DNA of 56,712 bases, from positions 1 to 56,712 of the forward strand of contig NZ_RKST01000028.1 in NCBI RefSeq assembly GCF_003934165.1, given 5' to 3'. The notes under the pieces were generated by a model. It did not search any database, was not told the origin of the DNA, and saw only the letters and a list, made by a program, of their open reading frames with translations. This document shows positions 25,107 to 33,698 of the stretch, piece after piece. The stretch is from Borborobacter arsenicus (GTDB taxonomy: Bacteria > Pseudomonadota > Alphaproteobacteria > Rhizobiales > Rhizobiaceae). Position numbers and translations under genes: made by a program. Position 1 is the stretch's first letter. Each line of letters begins with the position of its first letter.

Positions 25107-25171
25107 GAAGCGACTATCCCCATGGCGGCGCACGACCCGAAGCCGATGGCGCATCCTGATTGATCAGTCCT

Positions 25172-25912
25172 CTAGTCGAACCGCGGATCCTTAGGCTCGA
25201 TCATTTCCTTTGTGGTGACGTAAATACGTTCCAGATGTTCCCTGAACGCAGCGACGACCGCCTGGCGATCATGAGCCTTCAAGGCCTTCACGATTTCCTC
25301 GTGATCGGCGTAGCTTGCGGCGATCGCCCCCGGCCGGGCCATGGAATATCGGCGATGCTCCATCATGTAGGTGTAGAGATCAGTGACGAAGTCGGCCAGG
25401 AGCGGATTCCCGCACGCGCGGTAGATCGTCACGTGGAATTCACGGTCGCAGATCAGAAACCGCACGGGATCCGCGTTTGCGATCTGCTGGGCGGCAAGGG
25501 AATTGTCGAGTCTTGCCAACGCATCCTCGTCAATGCGCTCGGCCGCCTCGCCGACGACCTTTAATTCGATAAGGAGGCGGGCAGCATGGACCGAGTCCAA
25601 ATCGTATCGGTCGATCGCGCTGGGGGCCGCAATGGTGACCGGCACCTGGGTAAGGTCGATGGAATGGACGCGGGTGCGGCTGCCTTGCGACACCTCCACA
25701 ATCCCGCGTGCGGCAAGAACTTGTATCGCGCCGCGAACCGTTTCCCGGCTCACGTCGAGCGCACTCGCCAGTTCTCGTTCGCTGGGCAGTTCGTCACCCG
25801 GAGCAAGCACGTTCGTCGCGATCAGTGACATCAGCTTGTCGGCGATAACGTCGCGCGCTGTCCGCCGCGTCAGGCTTTGCCTGACTTGGGCTAATATTGC
25901 GTTACCGACCAT
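25172..25912 (-). CDS. FadR-subfamily GntR transcription regulator
   Basis: 246 residues from the ATG at 25912; a TTG-initiated form beginning at 25978 is possible but less likely. The winged helix-turn-helix lies at about residues 15-80 (LAPGDELPSERELASALDVSRETVRGAIQVL). The C-terminal all-helical FCD ligand domain follows (about 95-225), with metal-ligand positions in REFHVTIY and YADHEEIVKALK. It is the first gene of the unit and probably controls its own operon in response to a sugar acid, the usual ligand class for this subfamily. The gap to denD is 65 bases. Confidence 0.88.
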   Translation of the reverse strand: MVGNAILAQVRQSLTRRTARDVIADKLMSLIATNVLAPGDELPSERELASALDVSRETVRGAIQVLAARGIVEVSQGSRTRVHSIDLTQVPVTIAAPSAIDRYDLDSVHAARLLIELKVVGEAAERIDEDALARLDNSLAAQQIANADPVRFLICDREFHVTIYRACGNPLLADFVTDLYTYMMEHRRYSMARPGAIAASYADHEEIVKALKAHDRQAVVAAFREHLERIYVTTKEMIEPKDPRFD

Positions 25913-25935
25913 CGGAAAGCTCACTGATATGCTGG

Positions 25936-25951
25936 TTGGTCCAGTAGACAA
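25936..25951. promoter_or_regulatory. Possible FadR/GntR-type operator
   Basis: On the minus strand TTGTCTACTGGACCAA, an imperfect TTGTC...GNCCAA inverted repeat about 24 bases upstream of the regulator start. GntR-family sites often follow T-x-GT...AC-x-A. Autoregulation is a guess. Confidence 0.25.
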
Positions 25952-25978
25952 GCTATGATAATTCACATTCCGACCCAA

Positions 25979-26564
25979 TGGTCAACAGAGGTCCTACAAG
26001 GCGATGGGTTTACGCTCAACGTCTGCCGCCTTGGGCTTTGAGGGAGGGCCGTCCGGATACTGACAGGTTAGCGCTGGGTGAGGATTGGTATCGGCGCCTG
26101 TGAGCCTGTTTGTTACAAACGCCGCGCCTGCCATTCCGCTACCGGGCGAAAGTATGGTCCGACAGAGAGGGATTTTTGGGTGTCGGGATCTGCCTGAACT
26201 CTCGCCGGGATGACCTCGCGCTCAATGTCTTGGTTTCCCGAAAGCAGCAGGCGATCCGCCTACCGAAAACATTCGACGGACTTGACGTGGTCGTCGATGT
26301 TGTTGGCGCTATCCGCGCCTACTGCCCCCACAGCAGGCGGCCGGCACCCGTGACTTCGTTGGACCGGAAGTAAAGACCGCTCGGCCCGCGCCACCCAAGG
26401 GACCATGCCGAGCGACCGGGGACACACCAACAAGGTTGTGATACCATTGGGAAAGTTCGCCGGAGTAGCGCGGGCTGCAGATTCCGCGTGGCCTGATAGT
26501 CGCCTGGCACTTTGGCCGAAGCCGGGGTTCGACTGCGTCGCCCTTGAATGCGTGGCTGCCGATC
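25979..26564. other. Gene-poor gap upstream of nuoH
   Basis: About 590 bases. On the plus strand, 26170-26310 reads GVGICLNSRRDDLALNVLV and then LPKTFDGLDVVVDVVG. This resembles the N-terminal 'GVGVG...(A)LVV(L/F)V' module that precedes some trypsin-like (Nal1-type) bacterial proteins, so a decayed or truncated gene is possible. No usable start or ribosome-binding site is evident. The promoter for the nuoH-nuoI unit should lie at the right end, but no clear -35/-10 pair is seen. Confidence 0.3.
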
Positions 26565-27551
26565 ATGGAACTCGTCGTCGCCCTTGGTCTGATCGTCTTC
26601 AAAGTCGCGCTGCTGATTGCGATCCTGCTACTCTTGCCCTTGCCGCTGACTTGGCTGGAACGCAAGATTGGGGGGCACATCCAGCAGCGGATGGGGCCGA
26701 TGCGCGTGGGGTGGCATGGGCTGCTGCAGCCGGTGGCCGACGGGATCAAGCTCTTGACCAAGGAAGACCATATCCCGGCCGAAGCCGATCGGTTCCTGTT
26801 CAAACTGGCGCCAATCCTCGCACTCGCCCCGCCATTCGTGGTGTTTGTCGCAATTCCTTTCGGGGAGAGCGTTTCGGTCCTAGGCACGGAGATCACGCTC
26901 TATGCCTCCAACATGAACGTAGCGCTCCTTTTCGTTTTTGCCGTGATCGGAATAGAGGTCTATGGCGTCATCTTTGGCGGCTGGGCCGCCAACAGCAAAT
27001 ACGCGGTCCTCGGTAGTCTCAGGACCTGCGCCCAGATGATCAGCTACGAAATTCCGATGGGCTTTGCTGTCATCGGCGTCGTCATGCTGGCGCAATCCAT
27101 GAGCCTGCTCGACATCGTGCGGGCGCAGGCCGATGTCTGGAACATTGTCTACCAGCCGATCGGGTTCTTCGTGTTCTTCGTGGCCGGACTGGCTAAGGCC
27201 CAGCGCATTCCCTTTGACCTGGCGGAAGCGGAAGGCGACCTGGGAGCGGGCTTCCATACCGAATACAGCGGCATCCGTTTTGCGTTCTTCATGGTCAGCG
27301 AATATGCCATCATGCTGCTGGTCTCGGTCCTTTCGGTGGTCCTGTTCTTCGGCGGCTGGAACGGCATCCTGATCCCACTGCCGCCATTCCTTTGGTTCCT
27401 GCTCAAGGTTGCGTTCTTCGTCTATCTGTTTATGTGGTTCCGCTTCACTTTCCCGCGCTACCGCTACGACCAACTGATGACGATCGGTTGGAAAGTCTTG
27501 CTTCCATTGTCGCTCGCGAACATAATTGTGACGGGTGTTGCCCTTCTTTAG
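26565..27551 (+). CDS. nuoH: NADH-quinone oxidoreductase subunit H (complex I)
   Basis: 328 residues from the ATG at 26565, which aligns with the usual start of rhizobial NuoH; an in-frame TTG at 26544 would add seven residues. Eight membrane helices are expected. NuoH forms the quinone chamber with NuoB and NuoD. Conserved blocks visible are LPLTWLERKIGGHIQQRMGP, GLLQPVADGIKLLTKED, YEIPMG and the quinone-loop region FDLAEAEGDLGAGFHTEYSG. The gene is on the plus strand with nuoI, away from the other nuo genes, an unusual separation since nuoG-H-I normally are neighbours. Confidence 0.95.
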   Translation: MELVVALGLIVFKVALLIAILLLLPLPLTWLERKIGGHIQQRMGPMRVGWHGLLQPVADGIKLLTKEDHIPAEADRFLFKLAPILALAPPFVVFVAIPFGESVSVLGTEITLYASNMNVALLFVFAVIGIEVYGVIFGGWAANSKYAVLGSLRTCAQMISYEIPMGFAVIGVVMLAQSMSLLDIVRAQADVWNIVYQPIGFFVFFVAGLAKAQRIPFDLAEAEGDLGAGFHTEYSGIRFAFFMVSEYAIMLLVSVLSVVLFFGGWNGILIPLPPFLWFLLKVAFFVYLFMWFRFTFPRYRYDQLMTIGWKVLLPLSLANIIVTGVALL

Positions 27552-27582
27552 AGGCCATGGCCACTCCCATGGCGAGACGGCG

Positions 27583-28149
27583 ATGTCACGCGTAACAGAC
27601 AGTAGCGGAAAATGGATCGGCTGGGCATTCTTCGCGGATCTCGGCAACGCCTTGGCGTTAACCTTCAGTTACATGTTCTCCAAATCCGTGACCATGCAGT
27701 ACCCGGACAAGGAAAAATGGTTGCCCTATTCACGCTACCGTGGACACCACTTCCTGAAACGCGACGAAGAAGGCGAAATCAAGTGTGTGGCCTGCGAGCT
27801 CTGTGCCCGGATTTGCCCCTGCTACTGCATCGAAGTCGTGCCCTACGAGGATGAGAAGGGCAATCGGCGCCCGGCAAAATTCGAGATCGACATGGCCCGA
27901 TGCCTCTTTTGCGGCTTATGCGAGGATGCTTGCCCGGCGGACGCGATTGCGCTTGGCCAGCAATATGAATTCTCGAGTTTTTCCTCGCATGACCTGGTCG
28001 TTGGGCGTGATGACCTGCTTGCCAAACCGGGCAAGGCAAATGCCGGCGGCGCCGTGGTCAGCGCCTGCTTGAACACCCAGGAAAATGTGCTCGTCAAGAC
28101 CAGCAAACAGCAGGGATACAACTGGTGGCGCAATATTCGACGGACGTGA
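27583..28149 (+). CDS. nuoI: NADH-quinone oxidoreductase subunit I, two [4Fe-4S]
   Basis: 188 residues from the ATG at 27583. It carries clusters N6a and N6b that pass electrons from NuoG to NuoB. The two ferredoxin motifs are CVACELCARICP and CLFCGLCEDACP. The first is followed by two extra Cys (CYC), which is not the usual pattern but leaves the cluster ligands intact. The N-terminal FSYMFSKSVTMQYPDK helix docks on the membrane arm. The C-terminal tail is longer than minimal NuoI. It starts 31 bases after nuoH and is followed by a CBS-domain gene 42 bases downstream. Confidence 0.95.
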   Translation: MSRVTDSSGKWIGWAFFADLGNALALTFSYMFSKSVTMQYPDKEKWLPYSRYRGHHFLKRDEEGEIKCVACELCARICPCYCIEVVPYEDEKGNRRPAKFEIDMARCLFCGLCEDACPADAIALGQQYEFSSFSSHDLVVGRDDLLAKPGKANAGGAVVSACLNTQENVLVKTSKQQGYNWWRNIRRT

Positions 28150-28191
28150 AGCCGCCTGGAGCCGGAGGGCACAAACGGGAGCGAGACTCAG

Positions 28192-28632
28192 ATGCTTATC
28201 GGCGAAATTTTGAACACAAAAGCTGCTGGGGTTATCTCGGTTACCCCAGACAAGATGATCGTGGAGGTCCTGCGGCTTTTTCGGGACAGGAACATCGGCT
28301 TCGTAGCCGTTAGCCGATCGCCTGGAGAGTATCTGGGTACACTGTCGGAACGGGATTGCTGCAATGCGGTGGCTGAATTTGGGGCTACCGCTCCTTCGAT
28401 GCTGGTTGCCGACGTCATGAACCGCCGTGTTGCGACCTGCTCGGCACTGGACGGGCTGCCCGTGGTGATGGCAATCATGACCAAGCGCCGCACGCGCCAT
28501 GTGGTGGTCATGAATGGCAAGGCAGTAGTCGGCGTGGTGAGCATCGGCGACGTAGTCAAGCACCGGCTCGATGAATTGCTGCGCAACGAGCAGGCCTTGT
28601 GCGACTATATTGACGGGATCGGCTATCACTGA
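28192..28632 (+). CDS. CBS-domain pair protein
   Basis: 146 residues, two CBS motifs. The first begins MLIGEILNTKAAGVISVTPD, the second runs from VADVMNRRVATCSALDGLPVVM to VVGVVSIGDVVKHRLDELL, the standard last strand and helix of a CBS unit. CBS pairs bind adenine nucleotides, SAM or similar effectors and often sense energy state. It lies 42 bases after nuoI on the same strand, so it is probably co-transcribed with nuoH-nuoI. Stand-alone CBS proteins of this kind are common in rhizobia. A regulatory link to complex I is only suggested by position. It converges on the next gene (18 bases). Confidence 0.88.
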   Translation: MLIGEILNTKAAGVISVTPDKMIVEVLRLFRDRNIGFVAVSRSPGEYLGTLSERDCCNAVAEFGATAPSMLVADVMNRRVATCSALDGLPVVMAIMTKRRTRHVVVMNGKAVVGVVSIGDVVKHRLDELLRNEQALCDYIDGIGYH

Positions 28633-28650
28633 GGGGCATCCGCACCCTAC

Positions 28651-29631
28651 CTAGAAGTGTTCCGCAAATTCCCGTCTGAGCTCAGCCTCTCGGCCTAGAT
28701 ATCGCGAGGAAAAATGCATCGGCACGGCGCGGGCCACGCCTGCAGCGCGGGCGATATCGCCTGCCTGTGCGGCGGTCAAATGGCGCTTCGATGCAGCCAA
28801 GGCTTGATCCTCATCCAGGTAGCCGGCCTCGATGAAGAGCTGCTTGGCACCCCGCGCCAGACGGGCGACGTTTGCCACATTTTGTGGGCTGTATATCAGA
28901 TCGGTTGCGTAGGCGATCCGCTGGCCAGGCCCCGTCGTCAATGCGTGCGAAACCAACAGCTCAGCCAGCAAAACCTGTCGGCTGCCGACAGCAATTTTCG
29001 TGTCGAGCGCATCGCCACTCCGCACCAGCCGCTTGGCCTCAGTCAGCCAGGCTCCAACCGGCAGGCCAAGCCGGTCCAGGCACGATTTGCGCACGTCGAC
29101 CCTAACTTTTTCCTGCAACGCAAAAGCAAGGCTCGGGATTCCGTGATCCAGCATCGCAGCTTCGACGCGGAACTCGGCGTCCTCCAGAAGCACACCGGAT
29201 GGCACCTGCGGCGGCTCGGCTTCCTCGCGCGCGAAGGCTGCCCGAGCCCTGAACTGGCTGCATCGAACGAACCCGGACGGCCCCCAATCGGCGACGGCGA
29301 GCACCAGATCGGCCGAATTCACGCCGAGGAGGTTCCAGCTATATGCCCTGAGCTTGGCTTCAACCGCGTCGCCGAGCCCCGGTGGGCCCATCAGATGCAG
29401 CTTGGTGGCTTGGTAGAGCTGCGACCGAAGCAGTCGATCAAATCCCACGAAATGATCCATATGCATGTGGGACACGAACACATGGCTCACGCGCACGATT
29501 TCGCGTGCAGAAAGCGGCGTAAGATACCCAAGGTCGAACAGAAGCGCACGACGCCGGAAACGGAAATCGAGAAACAGAACAGGATCGGAGAACGGCTCGT
29601 TTATGAGTTTCGGCTGAACGAGGTCGGCCAT
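28651..29631 (-). CDS. Ribonuclease Z-like metallo-beta-lactamase-fold hydrolase
   Basis: 326 residues starting at the ATG at 29631; the open frame extends far upstream but the protein-like sequence begins with ADLVQPKLINEPFSDPVLFL. The metal motif HxHxDH is present as HMHMDH in VFVSHMHMDHFVGFDRLLR, and further His residues occur in DHGIPSLAF and PMHFSSRY. The ELAC/RNase Z arrangement (GP then LEDAEFRVEAAMLDHGIPSLAF) is the best match, although the substrate could be another phosphodiester. It sits in the segment that splits the nuo genes. Confidence 0.8.
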   Translation of the reverse strand: MADLVQPKLINEPFSDPVLFLDFRFRRRALLFDLGYLTPLSAREIVRVSHVFVSHMHMDHFVGFDRLLRSQLYQATKLHLMGPPGLGDAVEAKLRAYSWNLLGVNSADLVLAVADWGPSGFVRCSQFRARAAFAREEAEPPQVPSGVLLEDAEFRVEAAMLDHGIPSLAFALQEKVRVDVRKSCLDRLGLPVGAWLTEAKRLVRSGDALDTKIAVGSRQVLLAELLVSHALTTGPGQRIAYATDLIYSPQNVANVARLARGAKQLFIEAGYLDEDQALAASKRHLTAAQAGDIARAAGVARAVPMHFSSRYLGREAELRREFAEHF

Positions 29632-29722
29632 GCGACGGATCCGGCTTGACGATGTACCCGGCAGTAATGTCGACCTTACAGCGCGGCACGTCCATCTGGA
29701 CGCGCAAGGACGGTATTGCTGG

Positions 29723-30061
29723 TTAGAGGCCAGCCAACCGGCTGACCTTGTCTGCCATGATGAAATCGTTCTCATGCAGTCCCCTGATCTTGTGGGTCTG
29801 CAGCGAGATAGTGGCGTAACCCCACCCGAAACAAATATCGGGATGATGGCCCTGTTCCTCGGCCAGGTGGCCGACGTTGTCGATAAAGGCTTGCGCTTCC
29901 CGAAAATCGATGAACTTGAAATTGCGGCGCAGCCAGTGCCCTTCATCATCAAGCTCCCAGCCCGGTGTCTGGGAAAGATAGGTTTCCGCTGCCTCCTTCG
30001 TCAGCGGTAGGACGCCGCCCAGGCAGGGTGTGCAGACCTTTTGAGCCAAGCTTTCAACCAT
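29723..30061 (-). CDS. phhB: Pterin-4a-carbinolamine dehydratase
   Basis: 112 residues from the ATG at 30061 (GGGAGG upstream). It dehydrates 4a-hydroxytetrahydrobiopterin, recycling the cofactor of phenylalanine hydroxylase. The signature GHHPDICFGWGYATISLQTHKIRGLHENDFIMA contains the expected HHP and C-terminal (T/N)HxxxGLxxxDF residues. The usual length is 95-115. No aromatic hydroxylase gene is present nearby, so this copy may have another role or serve a distant phhA. Located in the segment between the two nuo blocks. Confidence 0.9.
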   Translation of the reverse strand: MVESLAQKVCTPCLGGVLPLTKEAAETYLSQTPGWELDDEGHWLRRNFKFIDFREAQAFIDNVGHLAEEQGHHPDICFGWGYATISLQTHKIRGLHENDFIMADKVSRLAGL

Positions 30062-30294
30062 CACGTCCTCCCTTTCGCTTCCCGGCGTCGAGGTCGCAAC
30101 GCATTTCACCGCCGCCGGAACCTATTCATATAGTGCGTGCGAAGGAGCTTGCGTAGCTGCGCGGCAAGGGTCCTGTTGCCGGTAGGCGCTGCCAAATTGG
30201 CGACGCGCGGCGATGCTTGCCTCTCCGGCACCAGTCTCTGCTTCACGTGCTTTCCCATGCTACCATATACAATCTGTGGCGGCGCTGCTTGCGT

Positions 30295-31023
30295 TCAAGA
30301 GACGATATCAACCGGGCTGCCGATTGCGAGGCCGAGTTCGCGATCCGCTCGCCCTTGATTTACGGCGATTTCGACAAGGCCATTCGAGTTTTCGTACCAG
30401 AAGGCAGCCCCTGGTGGGCGGTCGCTGAAGGTCATCGCGCTGCCTAACACCCGGCCGCCCGCCGCCAGCCTTGCCCTGGGTGGCAGCAAGGCGGCCCTCA
30501 GCCCAGTCATGGCATTACCGAAATGGTCAATATAGACAATTTCAAGGAGGTCGTCCGGCCAATCTGGACGGCGGTCCTCCATGTCCTGACGCATCACGCC
30601 GGGCGGCGGCTCACCGCGTGCAATGAAGGCGGCAACAGGCGCGAAGAGGTCGCGACCGTGGAAGCTGGCCGACAGGTATTCGGGTCTCCAGTCGATGTCC
30701 CAGCAACGTGTCTTGATTGCCCGCCTCCGGACCTGTTCGAACAGGCCATTGCCTGGGCCGACATACCAGCGGCCATCGCCCTCGACCACGAGGGGCGGCC
30801 GGGTCCCGCCGACGCCTGGATCGACGACGCAGAGCAGGACGGTGCCAGCCGGAAACCATGCCGCATAGGCAGCCAGCAAATATGCCGATGCTCTCGGGTT
30901 GCCCACGGGCGCATCCGCGAAGAGATCGACGACAGCAATGTCCGGAGCCTCCCGATGAAGGACAGCCTTTACCTGGCCGACATAGGGACCGTGCAGCCCG
31001 AAATCGGTAAACAACACGATCAT
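30295..31023 (-). CDS. S-adenosyl-L-methionine hydrolase (adenosine-forming), DUF62 family
   Basis: 242 residues from the ATG at 31023. Family of the SAM hydroxide adenosyltransferases, related to fluorinase and chlorinase, which convert SAM and water to adenosine and methionine. IVLFTDFGLHGPYVGQVKAVL gives the N-terminal Asp, VVDPGVGG the central loop, FHGRDLFAPVAA the usual His/Asp region, and YIDHFGNAMT the strand leading to the C-terminal domain. It lies 56 bases after nuoG on the same strand, so it is likely the last gene of the nuoJ-to-nuoG unit. Why SAM hydrolysis should be linked to complex I is not known. Confidence 0.88.
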   Translation of the reverse strand: MIVLFTDFGLHGPYVGQVKAVLHREAPDIAVVDLFADAPVGNPRASAYLLAAYAAWFPAGTVLLCVVDPGVGGTRPPLVVEGDGRWYVGPGNGLFEQVRRRAIKTRCWDIDWRPEYLSASFHGRDLFAPVAAFIARGEPPPGVMRQDMEDRRPDWPDDLLEIVYIDHFGNAMTGLRAALLPPRARLAAGGRVLGSAMTFSDRPPGAAFWYENSNGLVEIAVNQGRADRELGLAIGSPVDIVS

Positions 31024-31079
31024 GGCATCAGCTCGCATTGAGATAAGCCGCACCTGGAGTCATTTCGGCGCCGGCAGCG

Positions 31080-33671
31080 TCAACCTCCCAGTTCCAGAGG
31101 TCGTGCCCCGGATTCGGTCGTGGTGGCCATGGCGATGATCTCATGCGCCGGCTGCACCTCGACCGGGCACGGATATTCGCCCCGTTGCATCAGGCTGTTG
31201 AGGCGCAAGGCCCTGTAGTTCTCCGGCACGAAAACCAGACCCTCTGGAAAGCGCCTGTTGATCCTCAGCTTGGCCGTCAGCTCGCCTTGGGTCGACCGCA
31301 CCGCCACAGGCTTGCCATCGGTCAAGCCGAGCCGCGCGGCATCGCTCGAACTCATCTCGACATACGGGTCGTCGGCCACCGTGTTCAGTATCTCCGAGCG
31401 CTCGGAAAGATATCCGTTGTGGAATAGGCAGTTGCCAGTGATCAACATGAGCTGATCGCCGATGCTGGAGGCAGGCATCGGAACGAAGCTACTCATTTCC
31501 AGCGACGCCGGGGTTGCCTTGGTGAACGCGCCATCCGCTCCGATGTCCTCCTGCGTGATCCCTTGATAGGCTGGAACCAGCCGGGTGATCTCGTCAAGGA
31601 TTTCGCCCGACATCGATGGTCGCAGAACCTTGCCGCGGAGTGCCGCGACGAAATCGAAAATCGCCAGATTGCCACGCGCCTCGAAGGGCGGCTCGCGGAA
31701 TCTGGAGACCTTCTGGACCCTGCCCTCGTTGTTGGTAAATGTTCCGGATTCCTCGCCAAAACCTGCCGCAGGCAGGACGACATCGGCCAGTCCGGCCGTG
31801 TCAGTGAGGTAGGCGTCCTGCACGATCAGAAGATTGGCAGAGCCGAGCGCCCTTTGCACAAATCGGCGGTCGGGATAGGTTGTCAGCGGATCGCTCCCTA
31901 CTATGTAGAGCGCCCCCATCCGACGCTGCTCGCAGAGATCCAGCATGGTGTCGAAATCCGCCCCCGGTTCTGCCGGGACTTCTGCACTCCATCCTTGTTC
32001 GAAGAGGGCGCGGGCCGCATCGTCGCCAACCGCGCGCCACCCAGGCAGGGCTGCCGGCAGAACCCCCATGTCCCAGGCGCCAAGCTGGTTGGCGCGGTCG
32101 AAGAGAAACTGCACCGCCGGATCCTTGCCGAGTGCTCGAAGCAGTTGCAGGAGGCTGTTGAGTTGTTGCAGCGTCGCGCGCGCTTCCGGCGATCTCAGTA
32201 TGTCGGCACTGACAAGCAACGTAGCATTGCGGCCCTCCACAAGTGCTGCGGCCAGATGCTGCGGGCCGTCACCACTGATGGTAGCGACCGGCCCTCCATC
32301 CGAAACGATGTGCGCGGGCGTCTCGCCCGGCGCGGCTTGACCAGCGATGGCTACCAGTTCGGCCACCACTGCGGCCAGGGCTGCCGCTTCGGCGCCTGGC
32401 CGGATCCGGACGACCACCCGGGCATCGGCGTCCAGACGTGACGGCCGCGCCGAAAGCATGAGCAATCCAGCCTGCCGCTGCCGCACGCTATCCCGCAGCA
32501 GATATTCGGTCACCGGATTTTCCTCCGTGACGTTGCCACCGATGACCAGCACCCGATCGTTGCCGACCACCTGCTCCAGCGGCGCGCGCGTGTAGAAGTG
32601 AGCCACCTGCGGCCCCATCGTGTCGAAAGGCGTGGACCAGCGCGACGAACAATCGATGCTGTTGGTGCGCAATACAGTCCGCATCAGCTTCTGGAATTGA
32701 TAAAGGACCTCGTTGGGCAGACGCGGCGAAGCAAGCCCGCCTGCAAGCTTGTTCTCGACCGCCGACAGGCGCCGGCGCAGGTAGTCGCCGGCTTCATCCC
32801 AAGAGACCGGAACCAGCGTGCTGTCGCGACGGATCATTGGCCGCCTGATCCGGTCTCGGCTCTCTACGAAGTCGAGGCCGAAGCGGCCGCGCACGCAGAG
32901 CGTTTCGCGATTGACCCCATGTTCCCCCTTGGAGCGGACCCGCATGAACTCGCCTTTGCGCGCGCCGACGGTGAGTTGGCAACCGGTCCCGCAATGCGGG
33001 CAGATCGTGTCCGTCTCGGCCAGGTCCCAGGGCCGTGCCTTGTAGCGATAGGGGAAGCTCATCAGCGCGCCGACCGGGCAGACCTCGACGCAATTGCCGC
33101 ACTGGTCGCAAGTGGCGAGACTACCTTCGAAGCCAGTGACGGCGGTATCCATACCCTTCTCGACCGTTCCCAGGGCAACCGCACCGACCACCTCCTCGCA
33201 CATGCGCACGCAACGCTGGCATTGGATGCAGCGGTTGACATTCATGATGATGACAGGGCTGAGGCGGATGTCCCTGGAATGGAACACGCGCTTGACGTCA
33301 TGGAACCCGCTTTTTCGCGGCCCATAGGCCATCACCATGTCCTGAAGCTCGCATTCGCCGCCCTTATCGCAGATCGGGCAATCGAGGGGATGATTGGCGA
33401 GCAGCATGTCGAGCATCGAAGAGCGCGTTTCCTCGATCAGCGGCGTGTTCGTATGCACCACCATGCCGTCGGTCACCACTGTGGCGCAGGAGGGCTGCAA
33501 CCGCCTCTGCCCTGCTATCTCCACCAGGCACATGCGGCAGGAAGCCAGCGCTGGTAGCCGCTTCAGATAGCAGAAGGTCGGAATCTCGATGCCTAGCGTC
33601 TGTGCCGCTTGCAGCACTGTAGAGCCGGCCTCCACTTCAAGCTCGTGCTCATCTATCGTGATGCGAACCAT
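31080..33671 (-). CDS. nuoG: NADH-quinone oxidoreductase subunit G, long (E. coli-type) form
   Basis: 863 residues. Carries the electron chain from NuoF to NuoI. N-terminal [2Fe-2S] Cys residues are in CYLKRLPALASCRMC. They are followed by the His-type cluster (CPICDKGGEC region) and two [4Fe-4S] sets (CIQCQRCVRMC, CDQCGNCVEVCPVG). A fourth motif, CPHCGTGC, begins the molybdopterin-oxidoreductase-like domain and fits the N7 cluster of E. coli NuoG. The housekeeping alphaproteobacterial (mitochondrial-type) NuoG is about 690 residues and lacks N7. The long form argues that this set belongs to a second, separately acquired complex I. Confidence 0.95.
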   Translation of the reverse strand: MVRITIDEHELEVEAGSTVLQAAQTLGIEIPTFCYLKRLPALASCRMCLVEIAGQRRLQPSCATVVTDGMVVHTNTPLIEETRSSMLDMLLANHPLDCPICDKGGECELQDMVMAYGPRKSGFHDVKRVFHSRDIRLSPVIIMNVNRCIQCQRCVRMCEEVVGAVALGTVEKGMDTAVTGFEGSLATCDQCGNCVEVCPVGALMSFPYRYKARPWDLAETDTICPHCGTGCQLTVGARKGEFMRVRSKGEHGVNRETLCVRGRFGLDFVESRDRIRRPMIRRDSTLVPVSWDEAGDYLRRRLSAVENKLAGGLASPRLPNEVLYQFQKLMRTVLRTNSIDCSSRWSTPFDTMGPQVAHFYTRAPLEQVVGNDRVLVIGGNVTEENPVTEYLLRDSVRQRQAGLLMLSARPSRLDADARVVVRIRPGAEAAALAAVVAELVAIAGQAAPGETPAHIVSDGGPVATISGDGPQHLAAALVEGRNATLLVSADILRSPEARATLQQLNSLLQLLRALGKDPAVQFLFDRANQLGAWDMGVLPAALPGWRAVGDDAARALFEQGWSAEVPAEPGADFDTMLDLCEQRRMGALYIVGSDPLTTYPDRRFVQRALGSANLLIVQDAYLTDTAGLADVVLPAAGFGEESGTFTNNEGRVQKVSRFREPPFEARGNLAIFDFVAALRGKVLRPSMSGEILDEITRLVPAYQGITQEDIGADGAFTKATPASLEMSSFVPMPASSIGDQLMLITGNCLFHNGYLSERSEILNTVADDPYVEMSSSDAARLGLTDGKPVAVRSTQGELTAKLRINRRFPEGLVFVPENYRALRLNSLMQRGEYPCPVEVQPAHEIIAMATTTESGARPLELGG

Positions 33672-33698
33672 GGCGTCCTCGCGGCCATTCCCTTCTTC

